Assembly (NCBI RefSeq): GCF_900102675.1
Contig: NZ_FMYX01000007.1
Span: 218,057 to 282,056, forward strand
DNA from: Pseudomonas guariconensis
Lineage (GTDB): Bacteria > Pseudomonadota > Gammaproteobacteria > Pseudomonadales > Pseudomonadaceae
Reading direction: 5' to 3'
Length of the DNA: 64,000 nt
Shown here piece after piece: positions 1 to 9,721 of the stretch; position 1 is the first letter of the stretch; each line of letters opens with the position of its first letter. The notes beneath the pieces are model-generated. The model did not search any database. It was not told the DNA's origin and saw only the letters and a program-made list of their open reading frames with translations. The position numbers and the translations under genes are program-made.

Positions 1-296
1 GCGAAGGATAGACCGGCGATCAGAAAGGTCATCACTGTGCCATGGATCATCTTGGGCAGGTTGCGGATCTGCCAGCAAACCGATAGCGCACCCAATACCG
101 TGAACACGCTTACCAGCAGCACGATATTGCGCCAATTGATGAAGCCGAAGCCGAACACACTAGGGTCGGGCACCAGGTATGTAATGATCGCCCACATGCC
201 GCCGAGGACGACGCCAAGGCCTGTCATGATCTTGGCGACCAGCGAGGTGATCTGATTGCTGCGGGTGGAAAGCTCAGGGGCTTGCGCTTGGGTCAT
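1..296 (-). CDS. Hypothetical membrane protein, cut by window edge
   Basis: Only the first 98 codons are present; the gene continues beyond the left edge. The start ATG at 296 has GGAG about five bases upstream. The translated part has a short polar N-terminus (MTQAQAPELSTRSNQ) and then three hydrophobic stretches at about residues 20-42, 55-75 and 82-98, so an inner-membrane protein with several helices is likely. No family motif is visible and I do not recognise it. Downstream of its start, on the same strand but 265 bases further upstream in transcription, lies the DUF3077 gene. Confidence 0.6.
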   Translation of the reverse strand, partial: MTQAQAPELSTRSNQITSLVAKIMTGLGVVLGGMWAIITYLVPDPSVFGFGFINWRNIVLLVSVFTVLGALSVCWQIRNLPKMIHGTVMTFLIAGLSF

Positions 297-406
297 TCGA
301 ACTCCATTTCGTGCATCGTGGCAGGATGGGTGATTTCAAAATGACATTATCCGGTTGGTTGAAGCGCCGGTAAAGCTGCTGCGATGGCAGATGCCACGCC
401 AGCCTG

Positions 407-499
407 GTAGGAGCGGGCTTGCCCCGCGAACAAGGGCGAAGCCCTTGCCATGCCGGCGCGTTTCCAGGCCAGACCAACCGCGGGCCCGCTCCCACAGGG
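407..499. repeat. REP pair (P. putida type)
   Basis: An inverted pair: GTAGGAGCGGGCTTGCCCCG at 407 and its near reverse complement CGGGCCCGCTCCCACAGGG ending at 499, about 50 bases apart. The core matches the 35-bp REP element known from P. putida genomes. It fills most of the 264-base gap between the cut membrane protein and the DUF3077 gene. Confidence 0.75.
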
Positions 500-560
500 T
501 TTCCCGAATCAAATGGCGATGCATCGTTCGATGAGAGAGCGGGCTTATCCGATGATGTGC

Positions 561-824
561 CTATGGCTGTGCGCGCTGGCGCCCAACCTCCACGTCATCC
601 ATGATCGCCTTGGCCATATCGCTGAGCAGATGTGCCGCCCAGCCGAGGTCCGCCTCGCCATCGGTCGCCGCCAGCAGCGTCATTCGCCGCACACACTGCA
701 GCATCGCCGAGGCCTGGTCCAACGCCAAGATCGCGTCCTGTCCCGGTTCCACCCGAAACAAAGGCGCATCACCCGTGCCGTAGCCAAAGCAGGTCACGCC
801 TACTGTCTTGGTTGTCATCGTCAT
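561..824 (-). CDS. DUF3077-type small protein
   Basis: An 87-residue soluble protein beginning MTMTTKTVGVTCFGYGTG. The pattern 'PLFRV.pG......AL.qAS.mLqc......LaA' followed by 'aAhLLSDMAKAIMDD' is what I know as the Pseudomonas DUF3077 family, whose function is unknown. The frame is open further upstream, but the ATG at 824 lies five bases after the stop of the preceding DUF6124 gene and gives the usual family length. There is no clear Shine-Dalgarno, so translational coupling to the upstream gene is likely. No catalytic motif is visible. Confidence 0.75.
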   Translation of the reverse strand: MTMTTKTVGVTCFGYGTGDAPLFRVEPGQDAILALDQASAMLQCVRRMTLLAATDGEADLGWAAHLLSDMAKAIMDDVEVGRQRAQP

Positions 825-829
825 GCTTG

Positions 830-1063
830 TCAGTGGCGTACCTGAACCTTGCTCAGCGCCATTTCCACCATGCCGCGAGCCGCCTCGATCTCGTGCATCG
901 TGGCCAGGGTCAGCGCCTGAGCGGATGAGGCCTGATGGGCGAGGGTGTTCTGCTGGGCGATGGAGAGGGCGCAAACCAGGTATTCGGAGGTCTGCATCAG
1001 GATGTCTTCGAGAGAATGGGCGAGCTCGGTGGGGTAGGGTGGGTCGGGGACGATCTTTAACAT
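830..1063 (-). CDS. DUF6124-type small protein
   Basis: A 77-residue protein starting MLKIVPDPPYPTEL, the proline-rich 'vPDPP' opening typical of DUF6124 proteins of Pseudomonas. The remainder is a predicted helical pair (residues about 15-40 and 48-72) without charged active-site patterns. The start ATG at 1063 is preceded by AGGAG with an eight-base gap. It is the first gene of a two-gene unit with the DUF3077 gene and lies behind a long structured leader (1064-1270) that can pair with this ribosome binding site. The role is unknown; the pair's size and Pseudomonas-limited distribution suggest an accessory or regulatory protein, which is inference only. Confidence 0.75.
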   Translation of the reverse strand: MLKIVPDPPYPTELAHSLEDILMQTSEYLVCALSIAQQNTLAHQASSAQALTLATMHEIEAARGMVEMALSKVQVRH

Positions 1064-1270
1064 GGTGGTCTCCTAGCTTCGGGAAGGCGCCACCACCATT
1101 TGCTGTCAAACAAGAGGGTGGCGGCAGTACGCGGGTTGACAGACCGAGGAAGCTAGGCACTCGGCGCGCCCGAAGGCGCCCCACGTACAACCGCCATAAA
1201 AGCGAATTGATGCGTCGGTAGCTTCGAATCGGCCTGTCAAAGCCGGTCGTTGAATTGGCAACGACAGGCC
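1064..1270 (-). promoter_or_regulatory. Structured leader with alternative folds over the RBS
   Basis: Read on the minus strand in order: segment 1 GGCCUGUC (1270-1263); segment 2 UUGACAGGCCGA plus GAAGCUA (1240-1219); a cUUCGg hairpin GCGCC/GGCGC (1179-1166); segment 3 UAGCUUC-C-UCGGUCUGUCAA (1155-1136); segment 4 UUGACAG (1109-1103) and GAAGCUAGGAG (1080-1070), which contains the Shine-Dalgarno. Segment 2 pairs with 3 over 12 + 7 bp. The alternative is 1 with 2 (8 bp) and 3 with 4 (9 bp of CCUAGCUUC with GAAGCUAGG), which would mask the ribosome site. This is the plan of a translational switch. The ligand or trigger is not known. Confidence 0.6.
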
Positions 1271-1310
1271 GAGACTAGAACCCGATCCAGAGCACCGCAA
1301 TGGCTTGAAG
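1270..1310 (-). promoter_or_regulatory. Weak candidate promoter for the DUF6124 unit
   Basis: TTGCGG, a 17-base gap and TAGTCT on the minus strand would start RNA close to the first base of the leader's first hairpin. Each box matches only three of six consensus positions, so this rests mostly on its position. Confidence 0.25.
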
Positions 1311-1386
1311 GGGACAGGGAGTATGTTTGGGAAACAGCCTACAGGGAATGCGGGAAATCTGAAAATATGAGGAGTCGCGCATACCT

Positions 1387-1484
1387 TGTGGGAGCTGGCT
1401 TGTCCCGCGATCAAGGTCGAAGTCCGTGCCATGCAAGCGCGTTTCCAGGCCCGGCCAATCGCGGGACAAGCCCGCTCCTACAGG
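1387..1484. repeat. REP pair (P. putida type)
   Basis: TGTGGGAGCTGGCTTGTCCC at 1387 faces GGGACAAGCCCGCTCCTACA near 1464-1482. It has the same design and similar inner spacer ('GCGTTTCCAGGCC') as the pair at 407-499, so the two are copies of one composite element about 0.9 kb apart. Confidence 0.75.
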
Positions 1485-1526
1485 AGACGCGCTATGGCCT
1501 TTGGAGAAGAGGCCAAATCCCGGGCA

Positions 1527-1556
1527 CAAAAAAACCGACCATAAGGTCGGTTTTTT
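1527..1556 (-). terminator. Intrinsic terminator after tRNA-Leu
   Basis: The stem AACCGACC/GGTCGGTT with loop TTAT is followed by seven T on the minus strand; A-runs on the other side make it usable in both directions. It sits nine bases past the tRNA 3' end. Confidence 0.9.
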
Positions 1557-1564
1557 CCGGATCT

Positions 1565-1649
1565 TGGTGCCCCGAGGGAGACTCGAACTCCCACTCCTTT
1601 CGAAAACGGATTTTGAATCCGCCGCGTCTACCAATTCCGCCATCAGGGC
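1565..1649 (-). tRNA. tRNA-Leu (anticodon CAA)
   Basis: An 85-base tRNA with encoded CCA. Acceptor arms GCCCTGA/TCGGGGC pair fully (one T-G), discriminator A73. The D region TGGCGGAATTGGTAGACGC is typical of leucine tRNAs, the anticodon arm is GCGGA-TTCAAAA-TCCGT giving anticodon CAA (reads UUG), there is a long variable arm (a class II tRNA), and the T arm is GGGAG-TTCGAGT-CTCCC. It has its own promoter and terminator and stands alone, divergent from queA. Confidence 0.97.
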
Positions 1650-1661
1650 TTGTGGGGGCGC

Positions 1662-1690
1662 AGTATAGAGAGCCGCCGTGGGTCGGTCAA
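1662..1690 (-). promoter_or_regulatory. Promoter of tRNA-Leu
   Basis: TTGACC (1690-1685), exactly 17 bases, then TATACT (1667-1662), ending 12 bases before the tRNA 5' end. A near-consensus sigma70 promoter; the GC-rich stretch between TATACT and the tRNA resembles a stringent-response discriminator. Confidence 0.85.
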
Positions 1691-1757
1691 TCGGGTTTCA
1701 TGGTCAATTTTCGTTCGTTGGGCTAAACTTTCCGACCCTGTCGAACCGAACACCATC

Positions 1758-3937
<2,180 letters not shown>

Positions 3938-3980
3938 CTGTTCGCATCCATTATTAGAAAATATCCATTAGGAGTGCCCA

Positions 3981-4316
3981 ATGAGCTTCTTGATTCCCGC
4001 CGCCTACGCGGACGCAGCAGCCCCTGCCGCCGGCCCTGCCGGTACCGGTTTTGAATGGATCTTCCTGGTCGGTTTCCTGGTCATCTTCTATCTGATGATC
4101 TGGCGCCCACAGGCCAAGCGTGCCAAGGAGCAGAAGAACCTGCTGAGCAACTTGCAAAAAGGTGACGAAGTTGTCACCAACGGCGGTATCGCCGGCAAGA
4201 TCGTCAAAGTCTCCGATGACTTCGTGGTACTGGAAGTGTCCGACAACGTCGAGCTGAAGTTCCAGAAGGGCGCCGTTGCCGCGACCCTGCCAAAAGGTAC
4301 GCTCAAGGCTATCTGA
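3981..4316 (+). CDS. yajC: Preprotein translocase subunit YajC
   Basis: A 111-residue bitopic membrane protein that associates with SecDF in the export machinery. A short Ala/Pro-rich N-terminus is followed by one membrane helix (about residues 24-42, FEWIFLVGFLVIFYLMIW), then the family signature RPQ.KR.KE near residue 44 and a small cytosolic domain with 'GDEVVTNGGIAGKI'. It has a good ribosome site (TTAGGAG) and sits 43 bases after tgt and 63 before secD, the standard order. Confidence 0.96.
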   Translation: MSFLIPAAYADAAAPAAGPAGTGFEWIFLVGFLVIFYLMIWRPQAKRAKEQKNLLSNLQKGDEVVTNGGIAGKIVKVSDDFVVLEVSDNVELKFQKGAVAATLPKGTLKAI

Positions 4317-4339
4317 GTTACCGGTTATCTTTTCCAGTC

Positions 4340-4358
4340 GGGGCGCGCAACGCGCCCC
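4340..4358 (+). other. Hairpin between yajC and secD
   Basis: GGGGCGCG-CAA-CGCGCCCC is a perfect 8-bp stem with a three-base loop. It lacks a T-run, so it is more likely an RNA-processing or partial-attenuation hairpin than a terminator; the operon continues into secD 21 bases later. Confidence 0.4.
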
Positions 4359-4379
4359 GCGTCTTGAACGGGCGGCGTG

Positions 4380-6242
4380 ATGCTGAACAAATACCCTCTG
4401 TGGAAATACCTGCTGATCCTGCTGGTACTGGCGATCGGCTTTATTTATTCCGCTCCCAACCTCTACCCGGATGACCCGGCGGTGCAGATCAGCGGTGCGA
4501 GCTCCGCGCTGCATGTGAGCCAGGCCGATTTGGATCGCGCCACCAAGGCGCTGACCGATGCCGGTATCGCCGTCAAGGGCGGCAGCCTGGGTGAGAAGGG
4601 CAGTGCGCTGGTGCGCCTGACCAACCAGGAAGACCAGCTCCCAGCCAAGGATGTGGTACGCAAGGCACTGGGCGATGATTACGTCGTGGCCCTGAACCTG
4701 GCCCAGACCACCCCGCAATGGCTGCGCAACCTCGGCGCCAGCCCGATGAAACTGGGCCTGGACCTGTCCGGTGGTGTGCACTTCCTGCTGGAAGTGGACA
4801 TGGACAAGGCCATGAGCGCCCGTATGAAAGTCTACGAAGGCGAGGTCAAGACCTTGCTGCGCAAAGAGCGCATCCGCTATCGCAGCCTGCCCCAGCAGGA
4901 CGGCGCGATCATGCTGGGCTTTGCCGACGATGCCACCCGCGAACAGGCTCGCAGCCTGGTCCGCAAGAATTTCAATGACTTCGACCTGACCACCACCGAG
5001 CGCAACGAGCTCGCCGTGCTGCGTCTGGCGCTGACCCCGGCCAAAGTCGCCGAGATCCGCGAATACTCGATCAAGCAGAACCTGACCACCGTCCGTAACC
5101 GGGTCAACGAGCTGGGCGTCGCCGAGCCGCTGGTTCAGCGTCAGGGTGCCAACCGTATCGTGGTCGAGCTGCCAGGCGTGCAGGACACCGCCGAGGCCAA
5201 GCGTATCCTGGGCAAGACCGCCAACCTGGAGTTTCGCTTCGGCGCCGAGCCGGGCGCGTCCAAGGCTACCACCGAGGTCTTCGAGTTCCGCGAAGGTGGC
5301 CGTTCCGCTGCAGTCGAGCGTGGCCTGATCATCACAGGCGACCAGGTGACCGACGCCCAGGCCAGCTTCGATGAGCATGGCCGTCCGCAGGTGAACATCC
5401 GTCTCGATGGTCACGGCGGCGAGCTGATGAGCCGCGCTACCCGTACCAACGTCGGGCGCAGCATGGCGGTGATCTTCATCGAGCAGAAGCCGATGACCCG
5501 CTACGAGAAGCAGATGGTCAACGGTGTCGAGAAAGACGTCGCGGTCCAGACCTTCAAGGAAGAGAAGAAGATCATCAGCCTGGCGACCATCCAGTCGCCG
5601 CTGGGCAGCCAGTTCCGTATCACCGGCCTGAACGGCCAGGGCGAATCGTCCGAGCTGGCCCTGCTGCTGCGCGCTGGTGGCCTGGCGGCGCCGATGTACT
5701 TTGCCGAAGAGCGCACCATCGGCCCGAGCCTGGGTGCCGACAACATCACCAAGGGTATCGATGCGTCCCTGTGGGGCATGCTGTTCGTCTCGCTGTTCAT
5801 CATCGCCATCTACCGTGCCTTCGGCGTGCTGGCGACCATCGCCCTGGCGGGCAACATGGTATTGCTGTTGGCGCTGATGTCGCTGCTGGGCGCTACCCTG
5901 ACCCTGCCGGGTATCGCCGGTATCGTACTGACCATGGGTATGGCGGTGGACGCCAACGTGCTGATCTTCTCGCGTATCCGTGAAGAGATCGCGGCGGGCA
6001 TGTCGGTTCAGCGCGCCATTCACGAAGGCTTCAACCGTGCCTACTCGGCGATCGTCGATGCCAACCTGACCACGCTGCTGGTCGGCGGCATCCTGTTCGC
6101 CATGGGTACCGGTCCGGTTAAAGGCTTCGCCGTCACCATGTCCCTCGGGATTTTCACCTCGATGTTCACCGCCGTCATGATGACCCGTGCACTGGTCAAC
6201 CTGACTTGTGGCGGGCGTGACATCAAGAAGCTGTGGGTTTGA
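4380..6242 (+). CDS. secD: Protein translocase subunit SecD
   Basis: With SecF uses the proton gradient to complete protein export on the periplasmic side. 620 residues: one helix at the N-terminus (residues 7-23), a large periplasmic part with the P1 and head domains containing 'LGLDLSGGVHFLLEVDM' near residue 125, then five helices from about residue 455. The 'GMAVDANVLIFSRIREE' motif, which carries the proton-relay aspartate, is near residue 520. I prefer the ATG at 4380; a GTG immediately before it (4377) is possible. The gap to secF is ten bases. Confidence 0.96.
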   Translation: MLNKYPLWKYLLILLVLAIGFIYSAPNLYPDDPAVQISGASSALHVSQADLDRATKALTDAGIAVKGGSLGEKGSALVRLTNQEDQLPAKDVVRKALGDDYVVALNLAQTTPQWLRNLGASPMKLGLDLSGGVHFLLEVDMDKAMSARMKVYEGEVKTLLRKERIRYRSLPQQDGAIMLGFADDATREQARSLVRKNFNDFDLTTTERNELAVLRLALTPAKVAEIREYSIKQNLTTVRNRVNELGVAEPLVQRQGANRIVVELPGVQDTAEAKRILGKTANLEFRFGAEPGASKATTEVFEFREGGRSAAVERGLIITGDQVTDAQASFDEHGRPQVNIRLDGHGGELMSRATRTNVGRSMAVIFIEQKPMTRYEKQMVNGVEKDVAVQTFKEEKKIISLATIQSPLGSQFRITGLNGQGESSELALLLRAGGLAAPMYFAEERTIGPSLGADNITKGIDASLWGMLFVSLFIIAIYRAFGVLATIALAGNMVLLLALMSLLGATLTLPGIAGIVLTMGMAVDANVLIFSRIREEIAAGMSVQRAIHEGFNRAYSAIVDANLTTLLVGGILFAMGTGPVKGFAVTMSLGIFTSMFTAVMMTRALVNLTCGGRDIKKLWV

Positions 6243-6252
6243 GGGAGCTGAC

Positions 6253-7161
6253 ATGAAAACCATCAACTTCATGGGCGTACGCAACGTCGCGTTCGCCATC
6301 ACTGCGCTCCTGACTGTCCTGGCGTTGTTCAGCTGGTGGCAAAAGGGCCTGAACTTCGGCCTGGACTTCACCGGCGGTACGCTGATCGAGCTGACCTATG
6401 AGCGTCCTGCGGACCTCAAGGCGGTCCGTGCCGAGCTGGTCGACTCCGGCTTCCACGAGGCTGTCGTGCAGAGCTTCGGCGCCACCACCGACCTGCTGGT
6501 GCGTATGCCTGGTGACGACCCGCAATTGGGTAATAAGGTGGCCGAAGCCCTGCAGAAGGCAGGTGGCGACAATCCGGCAACCGTCAAGCGTGTCGAGTTC
6601 GTCGGCCCTCAGGTGGGCGAGGAGCTGCGTGACCAGGGTGGCCTGGGCATGCTCCTGGCGCTGGGGGGCATCCTGGTCTACCTGGCATTCCGCTTCCAGT
6701 GGAAGTTCGCCGTTGGTGCAATCGTCTCGCTGATCCACGACGTGGTGGTGACGCTGGGTATCCTGTCGTTCTTCCAGATCACCTTCGACCTGACGGTGCT
6801 GGCGGCGGTCCTGGCGATCATTGGTTACTCGCTCAACGACACCATCGTCGTCTTCGACCGGGTACGTGAAAACTTCCGCGTCATGCGCAAGGCCTCGCTG
6901 ATCGAGAACATCAACGTTTCGACCACCCAGACCCTGCTGCGTACCATCGCCACCTCGGTGTCGACCTTGCTGGCTATCGCTGCGCTGCTGTTCTTCGGTG
7001 GTGACAACCTGTTCGGCTTCTCCCTGGCGCTGTTCATCGGTGTCATGGCGGGTACCTACTCGTCGATCTACATCGCCAACGTGGTGCTGATCTGGCTGAA
7101 TCTGAGCAGTGAAGACCTGATTCCGCCCGCCAAGACTGACGGTGTGGACGACCGTCCGTAA
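6253..7161 (+). CDS. secF: Protein translocase subunit SecF
   Basis: Partner of SecD. 302 residues with six predicted helices; 'GLDFTGGTLIEL' near residue 37 and 'IGYSLNDTIVVFDRVREN' near residue 195 are the SecF signatures. ATG at 6253 follows GGGAG by six bases. It is the last gene of the yajC-secD-secF unit and is closed by an intrinsic terminator 32 bases later. Confidence 0.96.
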   Translation: MKTINFMGVRNVAFAITALLTVLALFSWWQKGLNFGLDFTGGTLIELTYERPADLKAVRAELVDSGFHEAVVQSFGATTDLLVRMPGDDPQLGNKVAEALQKAGGDNPATVKRVEFVGPQVGEELRDQGGLGMLLALGGILVYLAFRFQWKFAVGAIVSLIHDVVVTLGILSFFQITFDLTVLAAVLAIIGYSLNDTIVVFDRVRENFRVMRKASLIENINVSTTQTLLRTIATSVSTLLAIAALLFFGGDNLFGFSLALFIGVMAGTYSSIYIANVVLIWLNLSSEDLIPPAKTDGVDDRP

Positions 7162-7192
7162 GGTTGTTTCCTACGCCATTTGGCGTAAAGAG

Positions 7193-7225
7193 AGGCGCGA
7201 GTATTGAACTCGCGCCTTTTTTTTT
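7193..7225 (+). terminator. Terminator of the secDF operon
   Basis: AGGCGCGAG-TATTGAA-CTCGCGCCT followed by an unbroken run of eight T. A small second inverted repeat, TACGCC-ATTT-GGCGTA, lies just before it (about 7172-7187). Confidence 0.93.
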
Positions 7226-7281
7226 GCTCCAAGGCTGGGAGAAGGCGGGCGCGAGCCCGCAGGTGCGATCAGGAGGTTCAC

Positions 7282-7830
7282 GTGAATAAATCAATGCTAG
7301 TGGGTGCGGTTCTGGGTGCTGTCGGTGTAACCGCCGGAGGTGCTGTGGCGACCTACAGCTTGGTGAACAAGGGGCCGGAGTACGCCCAGGTCACGGACGT
7401 GCAGCCCATCAAGGAAACCATCAAGACGCCGCGTCAGGTCTGCCGGGACGTCGCGGTCACGCGTCAGGCGCCGGTCAAGGACCAGCATCAGATCGCCGGT
7501 ACCGTGGTCGGAGCAATCGCAGGTGGCCTGCTGGGTAACCAGATCGGTGGCGGCACCGGCAAGAAGATCGCGACCGTGGCCGGTGCGGTCGGTGGCGGCT
7601 ATGCGGGAAACAAGGTGCAGGAGGGGATGCAGGAGCGTGACACCTATACCACCACGCAAACCCGCTGCAACACCGTCAATGACCTGAGCGAGAAAGTGGT
7701 CGGCTACAACGTGACCTACTCCATTGGAGACAAGGTCGGGCGGGTGAAAATGAACCACGAGCCGGGTTCGACCATCCCGCTGGACAAGAACGGCAACCTG
7801 GTCCTTAGCGAAAACCAGGCAGGACAATGA
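7282..7830 (+). CDS. Glycine-zipper envelope protein
   Basis: 182 residues. The GTG at 7282 has a strong AGGAGG six bases upstream and begins MNKSMLVGAVLGAVGVTAGG, an N-terminal membrane anchor or uncleaved signal. Residues about 75-115 form a glycine-zipper 2TM domain (AGTVVGAIAGGLLGNQIGGG, then AGAVGGGYAGNK), as in the 17-kDa surface antigen family. Two cysteines (CRDVAVTRQ and TRCNTV) lie either side of the zipper and could form a disulfide. The tail 'KVGRVKMNHEPGSTIPLDKNG' is a conserved C-terminal block in pseudomonads. Location is probably the inner membrane or periplasm; function unknown. Confidence 0.8.
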   Translation: MNKSMLVGAVLGAVGVTAGGAVATYSLVNKGPEYAQVTDVQPIKETIKTPRQVCRDVAVTRQAPVKDQHQIAGTVVGAIAGGLLGNQIGGGTGKKIATVAGAVGGGYAGNKVQEGMQERDTYTTTQTRCNTVNDLSEKVVGYNVTYSIGDKVGRVKMNHEPGSTIPLDKNGNLVLSENQAGQ

Positions 7831-7928
7831 CGCTCACGCCGGCACTCTGGTGCTGGCCGCTTCGCGGGTGAGTCCGCGCTCCCACAGGTTCTAGGCTTGC
7901 ACAGCGCTTGTGGTCTTTCTCTGAACCA

Positions 7929-7960
7929 TAAAAAAAGCACCCCGAGGGGTGCTTTTTTTA
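7929..7960. terminator. Bidirectional terminator between convergent genes
   Basis: AAAAAAAGCACCCC-GA-GGGGTGCTTTTTTT: a 7-8 bp GC stem with A-runs and T-runs on both sides. It separates the glycine-zipper gene from suhB, which converge here. Confidence 0.95.
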
Positions 7961-7975
7961 TGCGGCAATCGGCGC

Positions 7976-8794
7976 TTAGCGTTTCATGTGCTCGGGCAGG
8001 TGTGGCTGGATGGCAGTCAGCACGGCCTTGAAGCACTTGATGTTGCCGGCGACGATGTGGCCTTTGTCGAGGAAGTCGTGGCCGCCATTGAAGTCGCTCA
8101 CCAGTCCACCAGCTTCCTGGATCAGCAGTACACCAGCGGCCATGTCCCACTCGGACAGGCCCGACTCCCAGAAGGCGTCGAAACGGCCGGCAGCAACATA
8201 GGCCAGGTCCAGGCTCGCGGAGCCGGCCCGACGGATGCCGGCGGTCTGGCCAGTCAGGGCGCGGAACATACCCAGGTAGTTGTCCAGATCGGCCATCTGG
8301 TTGTCGCGGAACGGGAAGCCGGTACCCAGCAGGGCGCCTTCCAGGCTGGTGCGCGAGCTGACGCGCAGGCGACGGCCGTTGAGTTGCGCGCCGCGACCCC
8401 GGCTGGCGGTGAATTCTTCCTGGCGAACCGGATCGACGATGACGGCGTGCTCAAGGCGGCCACGGTACTTGCAGGCGATGCTGACGGCGAAGTGAGGAAC
8501 GCCACGCAGGAAGTTGGTGGTACCGTCCAGTGGGTCGATGATCCACAGGTAGTCCTTGCCTTCCTCGCCGGAGCCGGCGTGCAGGCCGGTCTCTTCACCC
8601 TGGATGGAGTGGTTCGGGTAGGCCTTGCGCAGGGCGTTGACGATGGTCTGCTCGGCGGCGCGATCGACTTCGGAGACGTAATCCTTGGCGTCTTTCTCGT
8701 CGACCTTGAGGCTATCCAGGCGTTCGATGGAGCGGAAAATCAGTTCACTGGCGCTGCGAGCGGCGCGCAGCGCGATATTCAGCATAGGCTGCAT
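7976..8794 (-). CDS. suhB: Inositol-1-monophosphatase family protein SuhB
   Basis: A magnesium-dependent phosphatase of the IMPase family; SuhB also binds NusA/RNA polymerase in enterobacteria and supports rRNA antitermination, and in Pseudomonas it affects virulence gene control. 272 residues from ATG at 8794 (MQPMLNIALRAARS). The metal sites are 'EVDRAAEQ', 'GEETGLH' with 'WIIDPLDGTTNFLRGVPHF' near residues 84-102, and 'SEWDMAAGVLLIQEAGG' near residue 220. Open sequence upstream of this ATG is not conserved-looking. It is divergent from trmJ. Confidence 0.94.
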   Translation of the reverse strand: MQPMLNIALRAARSASELIFRSIERLDSLKVDEKDAKDYVSEVDRAAEQTIVNALRKAYPNHSIQGEETGLHAGSGEEGKDYLWIIDPLDGTTNFLRGVPHFAVSIACKYRGRLEHAVIVDPVRQEEFTASRGRGAQLNGRRLRVSSRTSLEGALLGTGFPFRDNQMADLDNYLGMFRALTGQTAGIRRAGSASLDLAYVAAGRFDAFWESGLSEWDMAAGVLLIQEAGGLVSDFNGGHDFLDKGHIVAGNIKCFKAVLTAIQPHLPEHMKR

Positions 8795-8944
8795 GGGCGT
8801 TTCACCTGGGATGTTAAAGAAGAAAGCCGCACATTCTATCAGAAAACTGTTCCGGCAGAAGGGTGACATTTGCTTTCATGGCGTTACGTCTGTCGGTTCT
8901 GTAAGATCGACTCCCCCTTTTCCTGTCTCTGTGAGCTCTACACC

Positions 8945-9715
8945 TTGCTGCAAAATATTCGTGTTGTTCTGGTCAATACCAGCCACCCCGGCAATATCGG
9001 CGGCGCTGCGCGAGCCATGAAAAACATGGGCTTGTCGCGCCTGGTGCTGGTCCAGCCACTGGATTTCCCTTCGGTGGACGCCACCGCCCGCGCATCCGGC
9101 GCCGATGACGTGCTGGAAAACGCCCAAGTGGTCGACAGCCTGGAAGCGGCGCTGGTCGGCTGCAGTCTGGCGATCGGCACCAGTGCCCGCGATCGCAGCA
9201 TTCCCTGGCCCTTGCTCGACCCCCGCGAATGCGGTGCAAAGACCGTCGAGCAGGCGGGGGCTGGTGAGGAAATCGCCCTGGTGTTCGGTCGTGAGCACGC
9301 CGGTCTGACCAACGAAGAGCTGCAGCGATGTCACTTCCACGTGCACATTCCCTCGAACCCCGACTTCAGTTCGCTGAACCTTGCCGCCGCGGTCCAGGTG
9401 CTCGCCTACGAGGTGCGCATGGCTTGGCTGGCGGCACAAGGTTCGCCAACCAAGGTCGAGAAGTTCGAAGCCAACTCGCTGCGTAGCGGTGAGCTGGCGA
9501 CCATGGACGAAATGGAGCTGTTCTACGAACACCTGGAGAAGACCCTGGTGGAAATCGGCTTCCTCGACCCTGAAAAGCCCAAGCACCTGATGCCGCGACT
9601 GCGCAGGCTCTATGGGCGCAGCTCGGTCAATCGTTCGGAAATGAGCATTTTGCGCGGCATTCTCACCGAGACCCAGAAAGTCGCCCGGGGCGAGCCGCAT
9701 AAACGGAAGGACTAG
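8945..9715 (+). CDS. trmJ: tRNA (cytidine/uridine-2'-O-)-methyltransferase TrmJ
   Basis: A SPOUT-fold methyltransferase that 2'-O-methylates tRNA position 32. 256 residues when started at the TTG at 8945, which gives MLQNIRVVLVNTSHPGNIGG, the family N-terminus; no ATG is available there, so this is a probable TTG start. Knot motifs: 'NTSHPGNIGGAARAMKNMGL', 'LVFGREHAGLTNEEL' near residue 112 and 'SSLNLAAAVQVLAYE' near residue 142. cysE follows after six bases, then the isc genes. Confidence 0.92.
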   Translation: MLQNIRVVLVNTSHPGNIGGAARAMKNMGLSRLVLVQPLDFPSVDATARASGADDVLENAQVVDSLEAALVGCSLAIGTSARDRSIPWPLLDPRECGAKTVEQAGAGEEIALVFGREHAGLTNEELQRCHFHVHIPSNPDFSSLNLAAAVQVLAYEVRMAWLAAQGSPTKVEKFEANSLRSGELATMDEMELFYEHLEKTLVEIGFLDPEKPKHLMPRLRRLYGRSSVNRSEMSILRGILTETQKVARGEPHKRKD

Positions 9716-9721
9716 AAAGAG

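Noticed and set aside
1210..1235. tRNA-like T-loop (GCTTCGAATC) in the DUF6124 leader
   Set aside because: Flanking bases do not form a T stem, and no acceptor or anticodon arms exist nearby.
3954..6371. Very long minus-strand open frame opposite yajC-secD
   Set aside because: It is a shadow of secD in a GC-rich genome: no ribosome site, glutamine/histidine-rich low-complexity-like content and no domain.
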